64,000 nt of DNA from Alphaproteobacteria bacterium (GTDB lineage Bacteria; Pseudomonadota; Alphaproteobacteria; Rhodospirillales; Magnetovibrionaceae): assembly GCA_015231605.1 (NCBI GenBank), contig JADGBG010000001.1, positions 35,657-99,656 of the forward strand, read 5' to 3'. A program made the translations under genes and the position numbers. Shown in pieces: positions 53,207-63,084 of the stretch; position 1 is the stretch's first letter; each line of letters starts with the position of its first letter. Below the pieces are notes generated by a model. The model was given only the letters and a program-made list of their open reading frames with translations. It searched no databases and was not told the DNA's origin.

Positions 53207-54568
53207 TTGAGCGACATCGATCGCGGGGACGACACGGGAATATCCCTGAGTGGAGAAGGCTTCGCGTCCGGCGAACGCTGTCTCGTCATCCATCCGAACG
53301 TAAAACATTCGCCCAAACGTAGGGGCGGACCGGATTCCGACGTCCCGGCCAATCCTCGATCGCCCGAAGCGCGTCTCGAGGAAATCGTTGGGCTGGCCAG
53401 CGCCATTCACCTGGACATCGTCGCGTCCGAGGTCGCGCCCGTGCCGCAGCTCAAACCCGGCACGTATCTGGGCAAGGGGGCGATCGAACGGCTCGACGCC
53501 GTCATCAAGGCGCACGACATCGGCGTCATCATCATGGACGCGCACCTGTCGCCCGTGCAACAGCGCAACCTGGAACGCGAATGGAAGGCCAAGGTTCTGG
53601 ACCGCACCGGCGTGATCTTGGAAATTTTCGGCGAGCGCGCGCGCACCCGGGAAGGGCGTCTACAAGTGGATTTGGCGCACCTGACGTATCAGCGTTCCCG
53701 CCTGGTGCGATCCTGGACCCACCTGGAACGCCAGCGCGGCGGCGCGGGCTTCATGGGCGGTCCCGGCGAAACCCAGATCGAAATGGACCGGCGCCTGATC
53801 GATCAGAGGATCATCAAGCTGAAAAAGGCGCTGAAGGAGGTCAAGCGCACCCGCGAACTCCACCGCGAGGCCCGGCGCAAGGTCCCGTACCCCATCGTCG
53901 CGCTGGTGGGCTATACCAACGCGGGCAAATCGACGCTGTTCAACCGATTGACGGCGGCGGACGTGTTCGCCAAGGACCAGTTGTTCGCCACGCTTGACCC
54001 CACCATGCGCAACCTTGAACTGCCGTCCGGCAACCATGTGATCCTCTCCGACACGGTCGGGTTCATTTCCGACCTGCCGCACGAACTGGTGGAAGCCTTC
54101 CACGCCACGCTGGAGGAAGTGCTGGAAGCCCAGATCATCGTACACGTGCGCGACATGGCCCATCCCGATACCGAGGCGCAGAAGCAGGACGTGGAAACGG
54201 TTCTGGCGGAACTCGGCCTGGGCGCCGAATATCTTTACGCCAACATGATCGAAGTCAGAAACAAGTGCGATCTGTTGACCTTGGACGAGAAGGATGTCCA
54301 GCTCAACCAGGCGCGCCGCTCCGACCGCCCCATTGTCGTGACCTCCGCCGTGACCGGGGAGGGGATCGACGCGTTTTTCGCCGCCGTGGACGCGCGCCTG
54401 GCCAAGACCATGGAGACCCATGAATTCACCGTGAAGCCCAGCGACGGAAAACGGCTGGCCTGGCTTTACGCCAATGGCGAAGTCTTGGAGCGCACGGACG
54501 GCGACAATGCAATCCACCTGATCGTGCGCATGGACCCGTCCAACGTAAGCCGTTTCGAACGTTTGTGA
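53207..54568 (+). CDS. hflX: Ribosome-associated GTPase HflX
   Basis: This 453-residue GTPase splits or rescues ribosomes under stress. The N-terminal nucleotide-binding domain is followed by a long coiled coil (WTHLERQRGGAGFMGGPGE, then a Lys/Arg-rich helix) and a G domain with G1 GYTNAGKST, G3 DTVGF, G4 NKCD and the C-terminal HflX domain. The apparent start is TTG 53207, 6 bp after hfq. The first 45 residues are poorly conserved, so a later start cannot be excluded. Confidence 0.95.
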   Translation: MSDIDRGDDTGISLSGEGFASGERCLVIHPNVKHSPKRRGGPDSDVPANPRSPEARLEEIVGLASAIHLDIVASEVAPVPQLKPGTYLGKGAIERLDAVIKAHDIGVIIMDAHLSPVQQRNLEREWKAKVLDRTGVILEIFGERARTREGRLQVDLAHLTYQRSRLVRSWTHLERQRGGAGFMGGPGETQIEMDRRLIDQRIIKLKKALKEVKRTRELHREARRKVPYPIVALVGYTNAGKSTLFNRLTAADVFAKDQLFATLDPTMRNLELPSGNHVILSDTVGFISDLPHELVEAFHATLEEVLEAQIIVHVRDMAHPDTEAQKQDVETVLAELGLGAEYLYANMIEVRNKCDLLTLDEKDVQLNQARRSDRPIVVTSAVTGEGIDAFFAAVDARLAKTMETHEFTVKPSDGKRLAWLYANGEVLERTDGDNAIHLIVRMDPSNVSRFERL

Positions 54569-54584
54569 GCATTGGAAACCGGCA

Positions 54585-55382
54585 TTGGAAACAAGCTCCT
54601 ATTTCGTGTTCGCCAAGATCCTCGGCTATTTCCTGTCGCCCTGGACCGTGTTCGTCACGGGTCTGTTCGTGGCTTTGTTGCTTCTCTTTACGCCGTGGTG
54701 GCGCGCCGGACGGCTCCTGATGGCGCTGGCGATGGCGATGTTTTTGATGCTGGGGGTCTTTCCCACGGGATATATGCTGGTCAGTCTTCTCGAGGACCGC
54801 TTTCCGGTCCCCGAGTTGCCGGACGACGTCGCCGGAATCATCGTGCTCGGAGGCAGCGTCAACCCGAGCCTCAGCCAGGCCCGCGAACAGGTGGCGCTCA
54901 ACCACAACGCCGCGCGTTTGACCCAGTTCATGGTGTTGGCCAACCGCTATCCCGACGCGAAGCTGGTGTTCACGGGCGGGATCGGATCGCTGTCCGGCAT
55001 TGGCCCGACGGAAGCCTCCACGGCCAAGCTGTTCTTCGCGGAAATGGGCTTGGACACCAACCGGGTCATTTTTGAGGACCGTTCCCGAAACACGATGGAA
55101 AGCGCGGAATATACGAAAAATTTCAAGGCCACCGGCGATGGGCCATGGGTCTTGATCACGTCCGCGCGGCACATGCCCCGCGCCGTCGGACTGTTCCGCA
55201 GGGCGGGCTGGGACGTGACGCCCTATCCGGTCGCCTACAGCGCGTTGCCCCTTCGTTCGGTCGGCTTTACACCCTGGTTTCCGGGGGATTTCACCCATTT
55301 GAACGCCGCCGCCTACGAATGGGGCGGCTTGCTGGTGGCGTGGGCCGGTGGCAAAATCGACGATCCGTTCCCCGCACCTTGA
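54585..55382 (+). CDS. YdcF-like DUF218 membrane protein
   Basis: This 265-residue protein has two N-terminal membrane helices (about residues 12-35 and 42-65) and a DUF218 domain: GIIVLGGSVNPSL, NHNAARLTQFMVLANRYPDAKLVFTGG, DRSRNTMESAEYTK and ITSARHMPRAVGLFRRAGWDVTPYPV. The family includes ElyC/SanA, linked to cell-envelope integrity, which suits the following cell-wall genes. The TTG start 54585 is weak; the exact start is uncertain. Confidence 0.87.
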   Translation: METSSYFVFAKILGYFLSPWTVFVTGLFVALLLLFTPWWRAGRLLMALAMAMFLMLGVFPTGYMLVSLLEDRFPVPELPDDVAGIIVLGGSVNPSLSQAREQVALNHNAARLTQFMVLANRYPDAKLVFTGGIGSLSGIGPTEASTAKLFFAEMGLDTNRVIFEDRSRNTMESAEYTKNFKATGDGPWVLITSARHMPRAVGLFRRAGWDVTPYPVAYSALPLRSVGFTPWFPGDFTHLNAAAYEWGGLLVAWAGGKIDDPFPAP

Positions 55383-55399
55383 TTGAAAACGGTTTATTC

Positions 55400-56602
55400 A
55401 TGCGCATTCTCGTCCTTACCTTCTTCGCCGCCCTGATCGCCCTGCGGGTCGTGTCCCCCGCCCATGCCGAAGAGGTTCCCTTTGCCGACTGGCTCCGGGA
55501 TCTGCGCAAGGAGGCCCTGACCAAGGGCATTTCCGAGCGCACGGTGAATGCGGCGTTGACCGGCGTCGAACCCATTGCGCGGGTGATCGAATTGGACCGG
55601 CGCCAGCCGGAGTTCACCTGGACCTTCCGCAAATACATGACCACCATGGTGAACGCGGACCGTGTCGCCAAGGGCCGCGAAAAACTGGCGCAGAACCATG
55701 CGCTGTTGGCCGAGGTCGGCAAGAAATACGGCATTCAGCCGCAATACCTGGTGGCGTTCTGGGGCCTGGAAACGGATTTCGGACGGCTGGCCGAAGGCTA
55801 TTTTCCGACCGTCGCCGCGCTCGCCACCCTGGCGCACGATGGGCGGCGCAGCGCCTTTTTCCGCGAACAGCTTTTGGCGGCGTTGAAAATACTCGACCAA
55901 GGTCATATCACCCCCGAGCGCATGAAGGGATCGTGGGCCGGGGCCATGGGCCACTTCCAGTTCATTCCCACGACGTTCGCGGCTTACGCCACCGATCACG
56001 ACGGCGACGGCAAGATCGACATCTGGGGCAACAAGAAGGACGCCTATGCATCGGCGGCGAATTTCCTGACCCGGTCGGGGTGGAAGGATGACGAAATCTG
56101 GGGGCGGGAAGTCATCCTGCCCAGGGGGTTCGACTTCAACCTGGTCGGCATGGGCGTCAAGAAGACGCTGGGCGAATGGGCCAAGCTGGGCGTGCGCCGC
56201 GTGGAAGGAGGCAACCTGCCGGACGTCGACATGTCCGCCAGTCTCGTCGCCCCCTCGGGCGCGCAAGGTCCGGCGTTCCTGATTTACGGAAACTTCCGCA
56301 CGATCATGGTGTGGAACCGTTCGATCTTCTATGGACTGGCCATCGGCCAGTTGGCCGACCGGTTGGTGGGCAAGCCGGCGTTCTCCACCCTTGGCCCCGA
56401 TGCGGAGCGTGGCCTCAGTTTCGAAGAGGGCAAGGAAATGCAGGAACGTCTCACCGCGCTAGGGTTCGACACCGGCGGCGTGGACGGCGTGGTGGGCGCG
56501 AAAAGCCGCGACGCGATCCAGGAATTCCAGCGCAAGGCGGGATTGACGCCCGACGGCTATCCTTCGGTGGAACTGTTGGAGCGGCTGCGCAAGGGGCTTT
56601 AG
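55400..56602 (+). CDS. Lytic murein transglycosylase MltB-like with peptidoglycan-binding domain
   Basis: This 400-residue periplasmic enzyme has a Sec signal peptide (1-23, cleavage after AHA) and an MltB/SLT domain with catalytic E124 in FWGLETDFGRL, SWAGAMGHFQFIPTTF and a D-H-D-G-D-G-K metal-binding-like loop. A C-terminal PG_binding_1 domain (about residues 330-400, QERLTALGFDTGGVDGVVGAKSRDAIQEFQ) follows. It cleaves glycan strands to 1,6-anhydro products. It is a soluble variant (no lipobox). It follows the YdcF gene by 17 bp. Confidence 0.93.
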   Translation: MRILVLTFFAALIALRVVSPAHAEEVPFADWLRDLRKEALTKGISERTVNAALTGVEPIARVIELDRRQPEFTWTFRKYMTTMVNADRVAKGREKLAQNHALLAEVGKKYGIQPQYLVAFWGLETDFGRLAEGYFPTVAALATLAHDGRRSAFFREQLLAALKILDQGHITPERMKGSWAGAMGHFQFIPTTFAAYATDHDGDGKIDIWGNKKDAYASAANFLTRSGWKDDEIWGREVILPRGFDFNLVGMGVKKTLGEWAKLGVRRVEGGNLPDVDMSASLVAPSGAQGPAFLIYGNFRTIMVWNRSIFYGLAIGQLADRLVGKPAFSTLGPDAERGLSFEEGKEMQERLTALGFDTGGVDGVVGAKSRDAIQEFQRKAGLTPDGYPSVELLERLRKGL

Positions 56603-56668
56603 AATTTACAATTCCGAAAGCACCCGTGTGGCACTATCTCGGGAATCGAAGCTTTCCGAGGTATGCAG

Positions 56669-57607
56669 ATGCCATCGCCCTTTCTCGTACGTTTGACCCG
56701 CACGGTTTGCATCGCCGCACTGGGCGGCGTGTTGCTGAGCGCCTGCGCCGAAACCAAGTTCGTCATGGCCACCGCCAAGCGGCTGGGCGACACCAATAAA
56801 TCCGAAGGCATGTACAAGGTCGGCAAACCTTATCAGGTGGCCGGTGTGTGGTACTACCCGGAGGAGGATTACGACTACGATCAAACCGGCGTCGCGTCCT
56901 GGTACGGCCCCAATTTCCACGCCAAGGCGACGGCCAACGGCGAAATCTACGACCAATGGGCGGTCACGGCCGCGCACAAGACCCTGCCCATGCCGTCCAT
57001 GGTCAAGGTGACCAACCTGGACAACGGCCGGGTGTTGACGGTACGCATCAACGACCGCGGCCCCTTCGTGGCCGGCCGCATCATCGATCTTTCGCGCGGC
57101 GCGGCGCAGCTCCTGGACATCGAGAAGGCGGGCACGGCCAACGTGCGGGTGCAAATCCTTGCCAAGGAAAGCCGCGTCCTTGCGGAACGAGCCAAGGCGG
57201 GGCAGGTCGAGCTGGCCGAGGTCGACGCCCCGGTCACCCGGGATAACGTTTCCTCCCAGCCGGTGGCCAGCGAACCGCTCGATGCGCCGGCCCCCGTCGA
57301 AGTCGTGTCTGTGAAACCGGTCCAGGCTCAACCGGTCCAGGCGCGACCGGTTCAGATCCAACCGGTTTCGGCCGCGCGCGGCATCTTTATTCAGGCCGGC
57401 GCATTTTCCAACTCCGGCAACGCCGAGCGGGTTCGCGACACGTTGTCCAGACTCGGTTCCGTCCAGATCCAGCCCATTCCCGTGAATGGGCGCGACATCT
57501 TTCGCGTCCGTCTGGGACCGGTCTCGAACAGTGACGAGGCGGGACGCCTGCTCGCCCAGGTTCACGAAGCCGGCTATGCGGGCGCGCGCACCATCGTCGT
57601 CGATTGA
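56669..57607 (+). CDS. rlpA: RlpA septal-ring lytic transglycosylase with SPOR domain
   Basis: This 312-residue lipoprotein has lipobox LLSAC (C26) and an RlpA double-psi barrel with GVASWYGPNFHAKATANGEIYD, AAHKTLPMPSMVKVTNL and RINDRGPF. A Pro/Gln/Val repeat linker (PVQAQPVQARPVQIQPVS) leads to a C-terminal SPOR domain (about residues 236-312), which targets denuded septal glycan. ATG 56669 has AGG at 8 nt; 56663 is two codons earlier. It lies between a lytic transglycosylase and a D-Ala-D-Ala carboxypeptidase gene, forming a cell-wall cluster. Confidence 0.94.
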   Translation: MPSPFLVRLTRTVCIAALGGVLLSACAETKFVMATAKRLGDTNKSEGMYKVGKPYQVAGVWYYPEEDYDYDQTGVASWYGPNFHAKATANGEIYDQWAVTAAHKTLPMPSMVKVTNLDNGRVLTVRINDRGPFVAGRIIDLSRGAAQLLDIEKAGTANVRVQILAKESRVLAERAKAGQVELAEVDAPVTRDNVSSQPVASEPLDAPAPVEVVSVKPVQAQPVQARPVQIQPVSAARGIFIQAGAFSNSGNAERVRDTLSRLGSVQIQPIPVNGRDIFRVRLGPVSNSDEAGRLLAQVHEAGYAGARTIVVD

Positions 57608-57629
57608 CGCGTCTCCCGATGTGGCGCAT

Positions 57630-57664
57630 CCCCTAATTTCGCCACGATTTATGGCGAAAAGGGG
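57630..57664. repeat. Hairpin between rlpA and dacC
   Basis: CCCC (57630-57633) and TTTCGCC (57637-57643) pair with GGCGAAA (57653-57659) and GGGG (57661-57664), with a small internal loop, 23 bp after rlpA. No U tract follows, so it may be an mRNA 3'-end stabiliser or weak terminator. Confidence 0.45.
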
Positions 57665-57740
57665 GGTAGCCCGCCGTGCTGGGTGCGCGTAGACTCGCAC
57701 GCGATTCCATGACCGCTGTATCCCCTTGGAAGGCTAGACC

Positions 57741-58904
57741 ATGACCGTATTTCGTCCGTTCCGCACCGTATTGTTGGGCAGCGCCGTGATCGCGCTGCTG
57801 TCCGCGCAAGGCCAGGCTTCGACCCTGGACACGCCGGCAAGCCACGTCTATCTGATGGACACGCGCACCAATGCGGTGCTGTTGAATAAGTCCGGCAACG
57901 ATTTGATGGCGCCCGCGTCCATGAGCAAGCTGATGACGCTGTTCATGGTGTTCGAACGTCTACAGGACGGGCGGCTGTCCCTGGACGACAAATTCACCGT
58001 ATCCGAAAACGCCTGGGCCAAGGGCGGCGCGAAAACCGGGGGCTCGACCATGTTCCTGGAACCGGGCATGCGGGTGCGGGTCGAGGATCTGATCCGCGGC
58101 ATCATCGTGCAATCCGGCAATGATGCCTGCATCGTCATCGCCGAGGCGCTCAGCGGTACCGAGGACGCCTTCGCACAGGAAATGACCGAGCGCGCCCGTG
58201 AATTGGGGATGACGGATTCCACGTTCCGCAATTCCACCGGATGGCCCAATCCCGACCACCGCGTGACGGCGCACGATCTTGCCATCCTGGCCAAGCTCAC
58301 CGTTGAAAAATTCCCGACCTACTATTCCTACTACAGCGAAAAAGAATTCACATTCAATGGGATCCGTCAATCCAACCGCAATCCTCTGATCTATAAGGAC
58401 ATGGGAGCCGACGGGCTGAAGACGGGCCATACCGAAGAAAGCGGATACGGTCTCACCGCCTCCGCCGAGCGTCAGGGACGCCGTTTGGTCCTGGTGGTCA
58501 ACGGATTGGAGTCCCAGAAGATGCGTTCGACCGAATCCGAACGCCTGTTGGATTGGGGATTTCGCGAATTCGACAACTACGCGCTGTTCAAGGCCGGCGA
58601 CGTCGTGACCGACGCCAACGTCTGGCTGGGCGCGCAGGGGACGGTGCCCATGGTGATCCGTGAGGACTTGGTTCTCACCATGCCCAAGAAATCGCGCAAG
58701 GACATGCAGGTGAAGGTGGTCTATGAAGGTCCCATCCCCGCGCCGGTGATGGAAGGGCAGCCGATCGCCAAGCTGATCGTCAGCGCCAACGACATGGACG
58801 ACATCGAAGTGCCCCTGGTGGCGGCCAACGATGTTGCGCGACTGGGCCTGACGGGCCGTTTGGGCGCGGCGCTGGATTACATTCTCTGGGGTTCGTCCCA
58901 CTGA
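57741..58904 (+). CDS. dacC: D-alanyl-D-alanine carboxypeptidase (penicillin-binding protein 5/6 type)
   Basis: This 387-residue serine peptidase S11 has a signal peptide (1-26, cleavage near GQA-ST), catalytic S60 and K63 in PASMSKLMT, the SxN triad in QSGNDAC and KTG in GLKTGHTEES. A C-terminal beta domain (PBP5_C, about residues 280-370) precedes an amphipathic C-terminus (RLGAALDYILWG), which probably anchors the protein to the membrane. It trims pentapeptides in peptidoglycan. It precedes tmk by 20 bp. Confidence 0.95.
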   Translation: MTVFRPFRTVLLGSAVIALLSAQGQASTLDTPASHVYLMDTRTNAVLLNKSGNDLMAPASMSKLMTLFMVFERLQDGRLSLDDKFTVSENAWAKGGAKTGGSTMFLEPGMRVRVEDLIRGIIVQSGNDACIVIAEALSGTEDAFAQEMTERARELGMTDSTFRNSTGWPNPDHRVTAHDLAILAKLTVEKFPTYYSYYSEKEFTFNGIRQSNRNPLIYKDMGADGLKTGHTEESGYGLTASAERQGRRLVLVVNGLESQKMRSTESERLLDWGFREFDNYALFKAGDVVTDANVWLGAQGTVPMVIREDLVLTMPKKSRKDMQVKVVYEGPIPAPVMEGQPIAKLIVSANDMDDIEVPLVAANDVARLGLTGRLGAALDYILWGSSH

Positions 58905-58924
58905 CCGGGGCAAGGGTGGGGGGC

Positions 58925-59560
58925 ATGACGCGCGGTCGTTTCATCACGTTCGAAGGCGGCGAGGGCGCGGGCAAATCCACTCAGGTCACGCGGCTCAAAT
59001 TGGCTTTGGAAACTGCCGGCCACGCGGTCCTGACCACGCGCGAGCCTGGGGGATCCGACGGGGGCGAGGACATCCGCGCCCTGTTGGTCAACGGCGAGAC
59101 GCACCGCTGGGAGCCGCTCACCGAAGCGCTGCTGAACTACGCCGCGCGCCACGAACACCTGGAAAAAGTCATCAAACCCGCACTGGCGTCCGGGACGTGG
59201 GTGATCTGCGACCGCTTTGCCGATTCCACCATGGCCTATCAGGGATACGGCCACGGCATGGACCGGGAAACCATCCGCCGTCTGCACCGTCTGGTGGTCG
59301 GCGACATCGCCCCCGACCTGACGCTGATCTTCGACCTGCCGGTCGAAGCCGGTCTGGAACGCGCCGGAATCCGGGGGCAGGGGGAAGACCGCTACGAACG
59401 CATGGGGCTGGATTTTCATGAACGGCTGCGCCAGGGCTTTCTCGACATCGCCGGGAAGGAGCCGCGCCGGTGCGTGATCGTCGACGCGCTGGCGGACATG
59501 GGGGCGGTCGCGGCGGCGGTTCGCGCCGCGGTGCGCGACAGGCTGGGGGCCGAATTCTGA
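58925..59560 (+). CDS. tmk: Thymidylate kinase
   Basis: This 211-residue kinase makes dTDP from dTMP. Its P-loop is FEGGEGAGKST, followed by TTREPGGSDGGEDIR, DRFADSTMAYQGYG and the lid segment RIRGQGEDRYE-like region (AGIRGQGEDRYE). ATG 58925 follows a strong GGGTGGGGGG. The stop overlaps the holB start by one base (TGATG), the usual tmk-holB pair. Confidence 0.96.
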   Translation: MTRGRFITFEGGEGAGKSTQVTRLKLALETAGHAVLTTREPGGSDGGEDIRALLVNGETHRWEPLTEALLNYAARHEHLEKVIKPALASGTWVICDRFADSTMAYQGYGHGMDRETIRRLHRLVVGDIAPDLTLIFDLPVEAGLERAGIRGQGEDRYERMGLDFHERLRQGFLDIAGKEPRRCVIVDALADMGAVAAAVRAAVRDRLGAEF

Positions 59561-60690
59561 TGAGCGGCCAGGACCAGGACCCGGATGCCTGGCCGCCCCG
59601 GCCGATCGCCAACACCAAACTGATCGGCCACGGCGAGGCGGAACGCACGCTGCTCGACGCCTACCGATCGGAACGCATGCACCACGCCTGGCTGATCACC
59701 GGGCCGCGCGGCATCGGCAAAGCGACATTGGCGCACCGCTTCGCGCGGTTCGTCCTGGCCAATCCCAAACGGGACGCGGGGCCGGGGCTGTTCGGCGACG
59801 CCTTGCCGGAAATCCCGCCCGAAAGCCTGGACGTGAGCGCCGAGAATCCTGTGTTCAAGCGCATCAGGTCCGGCGGCCATGCCGACATGCTGGTGATCGA
59901 ACGGCGCCTCAATGAAAAAACCGGCAAGCTGAAAAGCGTCATCGACGTGGACAGCGTGCGCCAGGTCGGCGGTTTCCTGTCCCTGACCCCGGCCGAAGGC
60001 GGCTGGCGCGTGGTGGTGGTGGACAGCGCCGACGAAATGAACGCGAATTCCGCCAACGCGATCCTCAAGGTTTTGGAAGAGCCGCCGAAAAACGCCCTTT
60101 TGATGCTGGTCAGCCACAATCCCGGACGCCTGTTGCCGACCATTCGTTCGCGTTGCCGCAAGCTGGCGTTGCGCCCCCTGTCCCCCGAACGGGTGACGGA
60201 TCTGGTGCGCATGTACGCGCCCGAGGTCGCGGGCGAGGACGCCAAGCGGTTGGCGCAACTGTCGGACGGCAGCATCGGCCGCGCCTTGGGCCTGGTGGAA
60301 GAGGGGGGATTGGAGCTTTATGCCGATCTCCTGGGCGTTTTGTCCACCCTGCCGCGCCTGCATATTCCAAGCTTGCACGCGCTGGCCGACAAGGTGGCCA
60401 GGGCTGGGGCGGAACAGGCGTTTCAGACGGTCACGGACTTGCTGCGCTGGTGGTTGGAACGGATGATTCTGGTGAGATCGGGCAAGAGCGACACGGGCGC
60501 GCATTTCGGCGCCCAGGACCGCGATCTCATGGTCTATCTTTCGGGACAGGCAAGCCTTGATCGCTGGTTCCAGGTGTGGGAAAAGATCAATACCTTGGTG
60601 GCGCGGACCGACGGTCTCAACCTGGACCGCAAACAGGTCGTGATCGATGCTTTTCTAAGCCTTGAAAACACGGTTCGGCACGCCCGCTAA
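59560..60690 (+). CDS. holB: DNA polymerase III subunit delta prime
   Basis: This 376-residue clamp-loader subunit of the AAA+ family has GPRGIGKATLAHRFARFVL (P-loop region), VVVVDSADEMNANSANAILKVLEEPP and the SRC motif in IRSRCRKLALRPL. The zinc-binding cysteines of E. coli delta prime are missing, as in many Alphaproteobacteria. A long insertion with basic residues (about 75-125) sits where the zinc module would be. Coupled to tmk; precedes metG by 27 bp. Confidence 0.93.
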   Translation: MSGQDQDPDAWPPRPIANTKLIGHGEAERTLLDAYRSERMHHAWLITGPRGIGKATLAHRFARFVLANPKRDAGPGLFGDALPEIPPESLDVSAENPVFKRIRSGGHADMLVIERRLNEKTGKLKSVIDVDSVRQVGGFLSLTPAEGGWRVVVVDSADEMNANSANAILKVLEEPPKNALLMLVSHNPGRLLPTIRSRCRKLALRPLSPERVTDLVRMYAPEVAGEDAKRLAQLSDGSIGRALGLVEEGGLELYADLLGVLSTLPRLHIPSLHALADKVARAGAEQAFQTVTDLLRWWLERMILVRSGKSDTGAHFGAQDRDLMVYLSGQASLDRWFQVWEKINTLVARTDGLNLDRKQVVIDAFLSLENTVRHAR

Positions 60691-60717
60691 CGACAGGATA
60701 ACATAAAGGAATTCGCG

Positions 60718-62274
60718 ATGGCCGGGCCCAAGCGCTACTACGTCACCACGCCGATTTACTACGTCAACGACGTGCCGCACATCGGGCATGCCTACACCAC
60801 GCTGGCCTGCGACGTGTTGGCGCGGTTCAAGCGGCTGGACGGCTACGACGTCAAGTTCCTGACCGGCACCGACGAACACGGTCAGAAGGTGGAAAAGTCC
60901 GCCCAGGACAAGGGCGTCGATCCGCAAGCCTTCACCGACCAAGTGTCGCAGCGTTTCCGTGACCTGCTGGGCACGATGAACTTCACCAACGACGACTTCA
61001 TCCGCACCACCGAGGAACGCCACAAGATCTCGGTCCAGGCGCTGTGGGATCGGTTGCGGGAGAAGGGGGAAATCTACCTCGACAACTACGCGGGATGGTA
61101 TTCCGTGCGCGACGAGGCGTTCTACGCCGAAAGCGAGCTGACGAAAAAGCCCGACGGCTCCTTTGTGGCCCCCACCGGCGCGCCGGTGGAATGGGTGGAA
61201 GAGCCCAGCTACTTCTTCCGTCTGTCGGCCTGGGGCGAGAAGTTGCTGAAATTCTACGACGAAAATCCGGACTTCATCCTGCCGAAATCGCGCCGGAATG
61301 AGGTGGTCAGCTTCGTTTCAGGCGGGTTGCAGGACCTCAGCGTGTCGCGCACCACCTTCAAATGGGGCGTTCCGGTGCCGGGTGACGACGCGCACATCAT
61401 GTACGTATGGCTGGACGCGCTGACCAACTACATCACCGCCGTGGGCTTTCCCGACGAAGATCATGGCGAGTTTCAGACCTATTGGCCCGCCGATCTGCAC
61501 ATGGTCGGCAAGGACATCCTGCGCTTCCACGCGGTCTATTGGCCCGCGTTTTTGATGGCTGCGGGGGTCGAGCCGCCCAAGCGCGTGTTCGCGCACGGCT
61601 GGTGGACCAACGAAGGCCACAAAATTTCCAAATCGCTGGGCAACGTCATCGACCCGATCGAACTGGTGGAGAAATATGGTCTGGACGCGGTGCGTTATTT
61701 CCTGCTGCGCGAAGTGCCGTTCGGCAACGACGGCGATTTCTCCCACGCCGCCATGGTGGCGCGCATGAACGGCGAGTTGGCCAACGATCTCGGAAACTTG
61801 GCGCAACGCGTGCTGTCCATGGTGAACAAGAATTGCGACGGCGCGGTGCCGCGTCACGGCGACTTCACCGCCGACGATCAGGAGATGTTGGACGCCGCCC
61901 ACGGCATCATCCACAAGGTGCGCGAACACATGGATGTGCAGGGTTTCAACCATGCCATCGAAGACATCTGGGTGGTGATCCGCGCGTGCAACGGCTATGT
62001 CGACCGCCAGGCCCCGTGGAAGCTCAAGAAAGAAGATCCCGCGCGCATGGGCACGGTGCTGTATGTGCTGGCGGAATGCATTCGACACATCGCGCTGGTG
62101 CTTCAACCATTCATGCCGGGATCCATGTCCAAGATGTTGGATTTGCTGGAAATATCAACCGAGCACCGGACCTTCGATTTCATCGGCTACGCGCATGCGC
62201 TGGAGCCCGGCCGCGCGCTTCCCGCGCCGCAAGGGGTGTTCCCGCGTTTCGTCGAGGACGAGAAGGGGGATTGA
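60718..62274 (+). CDS. metG: Methionyl-tRNA synthetase
   Basis: This 518-residue class I synthetase has HIGH (VPHIGHAYTTLACDVLARFKRLDGYDV) and a KMSKS variant, HKISKSLGN. It lacks the Trbp111-like C-terminal domain and the four-Cys zinc knuckle between the halves of the catalytic domain, so it is the short MetG type. The tetrahelical anticodon-binding domain spans about residues 380-510. It leads metG-tatD-MBL hydrolase with overlaps. Confidence 0.96.
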   Translation: MAGPKRYYVTTPIYYVNDVPHIGHAYTTLACDVLARFKRLDGYDVKFLTGTDEHGQKVEKSAQDKGVDPQAFTDQVSQRFRDLLGTMNFTNDDFIRTTEERHKISVQALWDRLREKGEIYLDNYAGWYSVRDEAFYAESELTKKPDGSFVAPTGAPVEWVEEPSYFFRLSAWGEKLLKFYDENPDFILPKSRRNEVVSFVSGGLQDLSVSRTTFKWGVPVPGDDAHIMYVWLDALTNYITAVGFPDEDHGEFQTYWPADLHMVGKDILRFHAVYWPAFLMAAGVEPPKRVFAHGWWTNEGHKISKSLGNVIDPIELVEKYGLDAVRYFLLREVPFGNDGDFSHAAMVARMNGELANDLGNLAQRVLSMVNKNCDGAVPRHGDFTADDQEMLDAAHGIIHKVREHMDVQGFNHAIEDIWVVIRACNGYVDRQAPWKLKKEDPARMGTVLYVLAECIRHIALVLQPFMPGSMSKMLDLLEISTEHRTFDFIGYAHALEPGRALPAPQGVFPRFVEDEKGD

Positions 62275-62277
62275 CCC

Positions 62278-63084
62278 GTGCTGGTGGACAGCCACTGTCA
62301 TCTGAACTACCCGGAATTCGCCGATCTGGACGAGACCGCGCGCCGCGCGCATGAAGCCGGGGTCGGGTTGATGGTGACCATTTCCACCTCCTTGGCGTCC
62401 TTTCCCGATGTGCTCGCCATCGCCGAGGCACGCGACGACATTTATTGCACCGTCGGCGTTCACCCGCACCGCGCGGAAAAGGAACCGGTGACGGTGGACG
62501 ATCTCCTGGCCCTCATCGGTCATCCCAAGGTGATCGGCATCGGCGAGGCGGGGCTGGATTATTACTATCAACATGCCCCGCGCGAAGTTCAGCAAGAACA
62601 GTTCCGCGTTCATATCCAGGCCGCGCGGGAGTCGGGCCTTCCGTTGGTGGTGCACACCCGCGACGCCGAGGACGACACGCTCAAGGTCTTGCGCGATGAG
62701 ATGCAAAAGGGCGCTTTTCGCGGATTGATCCACTGTTTCAGCGCCTCTGCCGACTTTGCCCGGGCCGCGCTGGACATGGGGCTTTATATCTCGTGTTCCG
62801 GCATCATCACTTTTGACAAGGCCGACGCCCTGCGTGCCGCCGTGGCCGCGGTGCCCATGGATCGGTTGCTCGTGGAAACGGACGCGCCATACCTTGCGCC
62901 CGTGCCGTATCGGGGCAAAAAGAACCAACCCGCATACACCGCTCATACGGCGGTCAAACTGGCGGAAATCAAGGGGGTTACGGTCGCCGAAATCGACCAT
63001 GCCACCACCGGCAATTTCTTCGCCCTGTTCGCCAAGGCCAGCCGTTCCCAACACTTGGACGAGGTGAAAATCGCGTGCGCGTGA
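62278..63084 (+). CDS. TatD-family metal-dependent hydrolase
   Basis: This 268-residue TIM-barrel metallohydrolase (YcfH/TatD) has metal ligands in LVDSHCHLNYPEF, GIGEAGLDYYY, LVVHTRDAEDD, GLIHCFSAS and LLVETDAPYLAP. Members act as 3'-5' exonucleases or D-aminoacyl hydrolases. GTG start 3 bp after metG, and its end overlaps the next gene by 10 bases. The metG-tatD-MBL order is common in Alphaproteobacteria. Confidence 0.93.
   Translation: MLVDSHCHLNYPEFADLDETARRAHEAGVGLMVTISTSLASFPDVLAIAEARDDIYCTVGVHPHRAEKEPVTVDDLLALIGHPKVIGIGEAGLDYYYQHAPREVQQEQFRVHIQAARESGLPLVVHTRDAEDDTLKVLRDEMQKGAFRGLIHCFSASADFARAALDMGLYISCSGIITFDKADALRAAVAAVPMDRLLVETDAPYLAPVPYRGKKNQPAYTAHTAVKLAEIKGVTVAEIDHATTGNFFALFAKASRSQHLDEVKIACA

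Noticed and set aside
57301..57372. Short tandem repeats in rlpA as a VNTR
   Set aside because: It is an in-frame Pro/Val/Gln linker between the RlpA and SPOR domains, common in this family.
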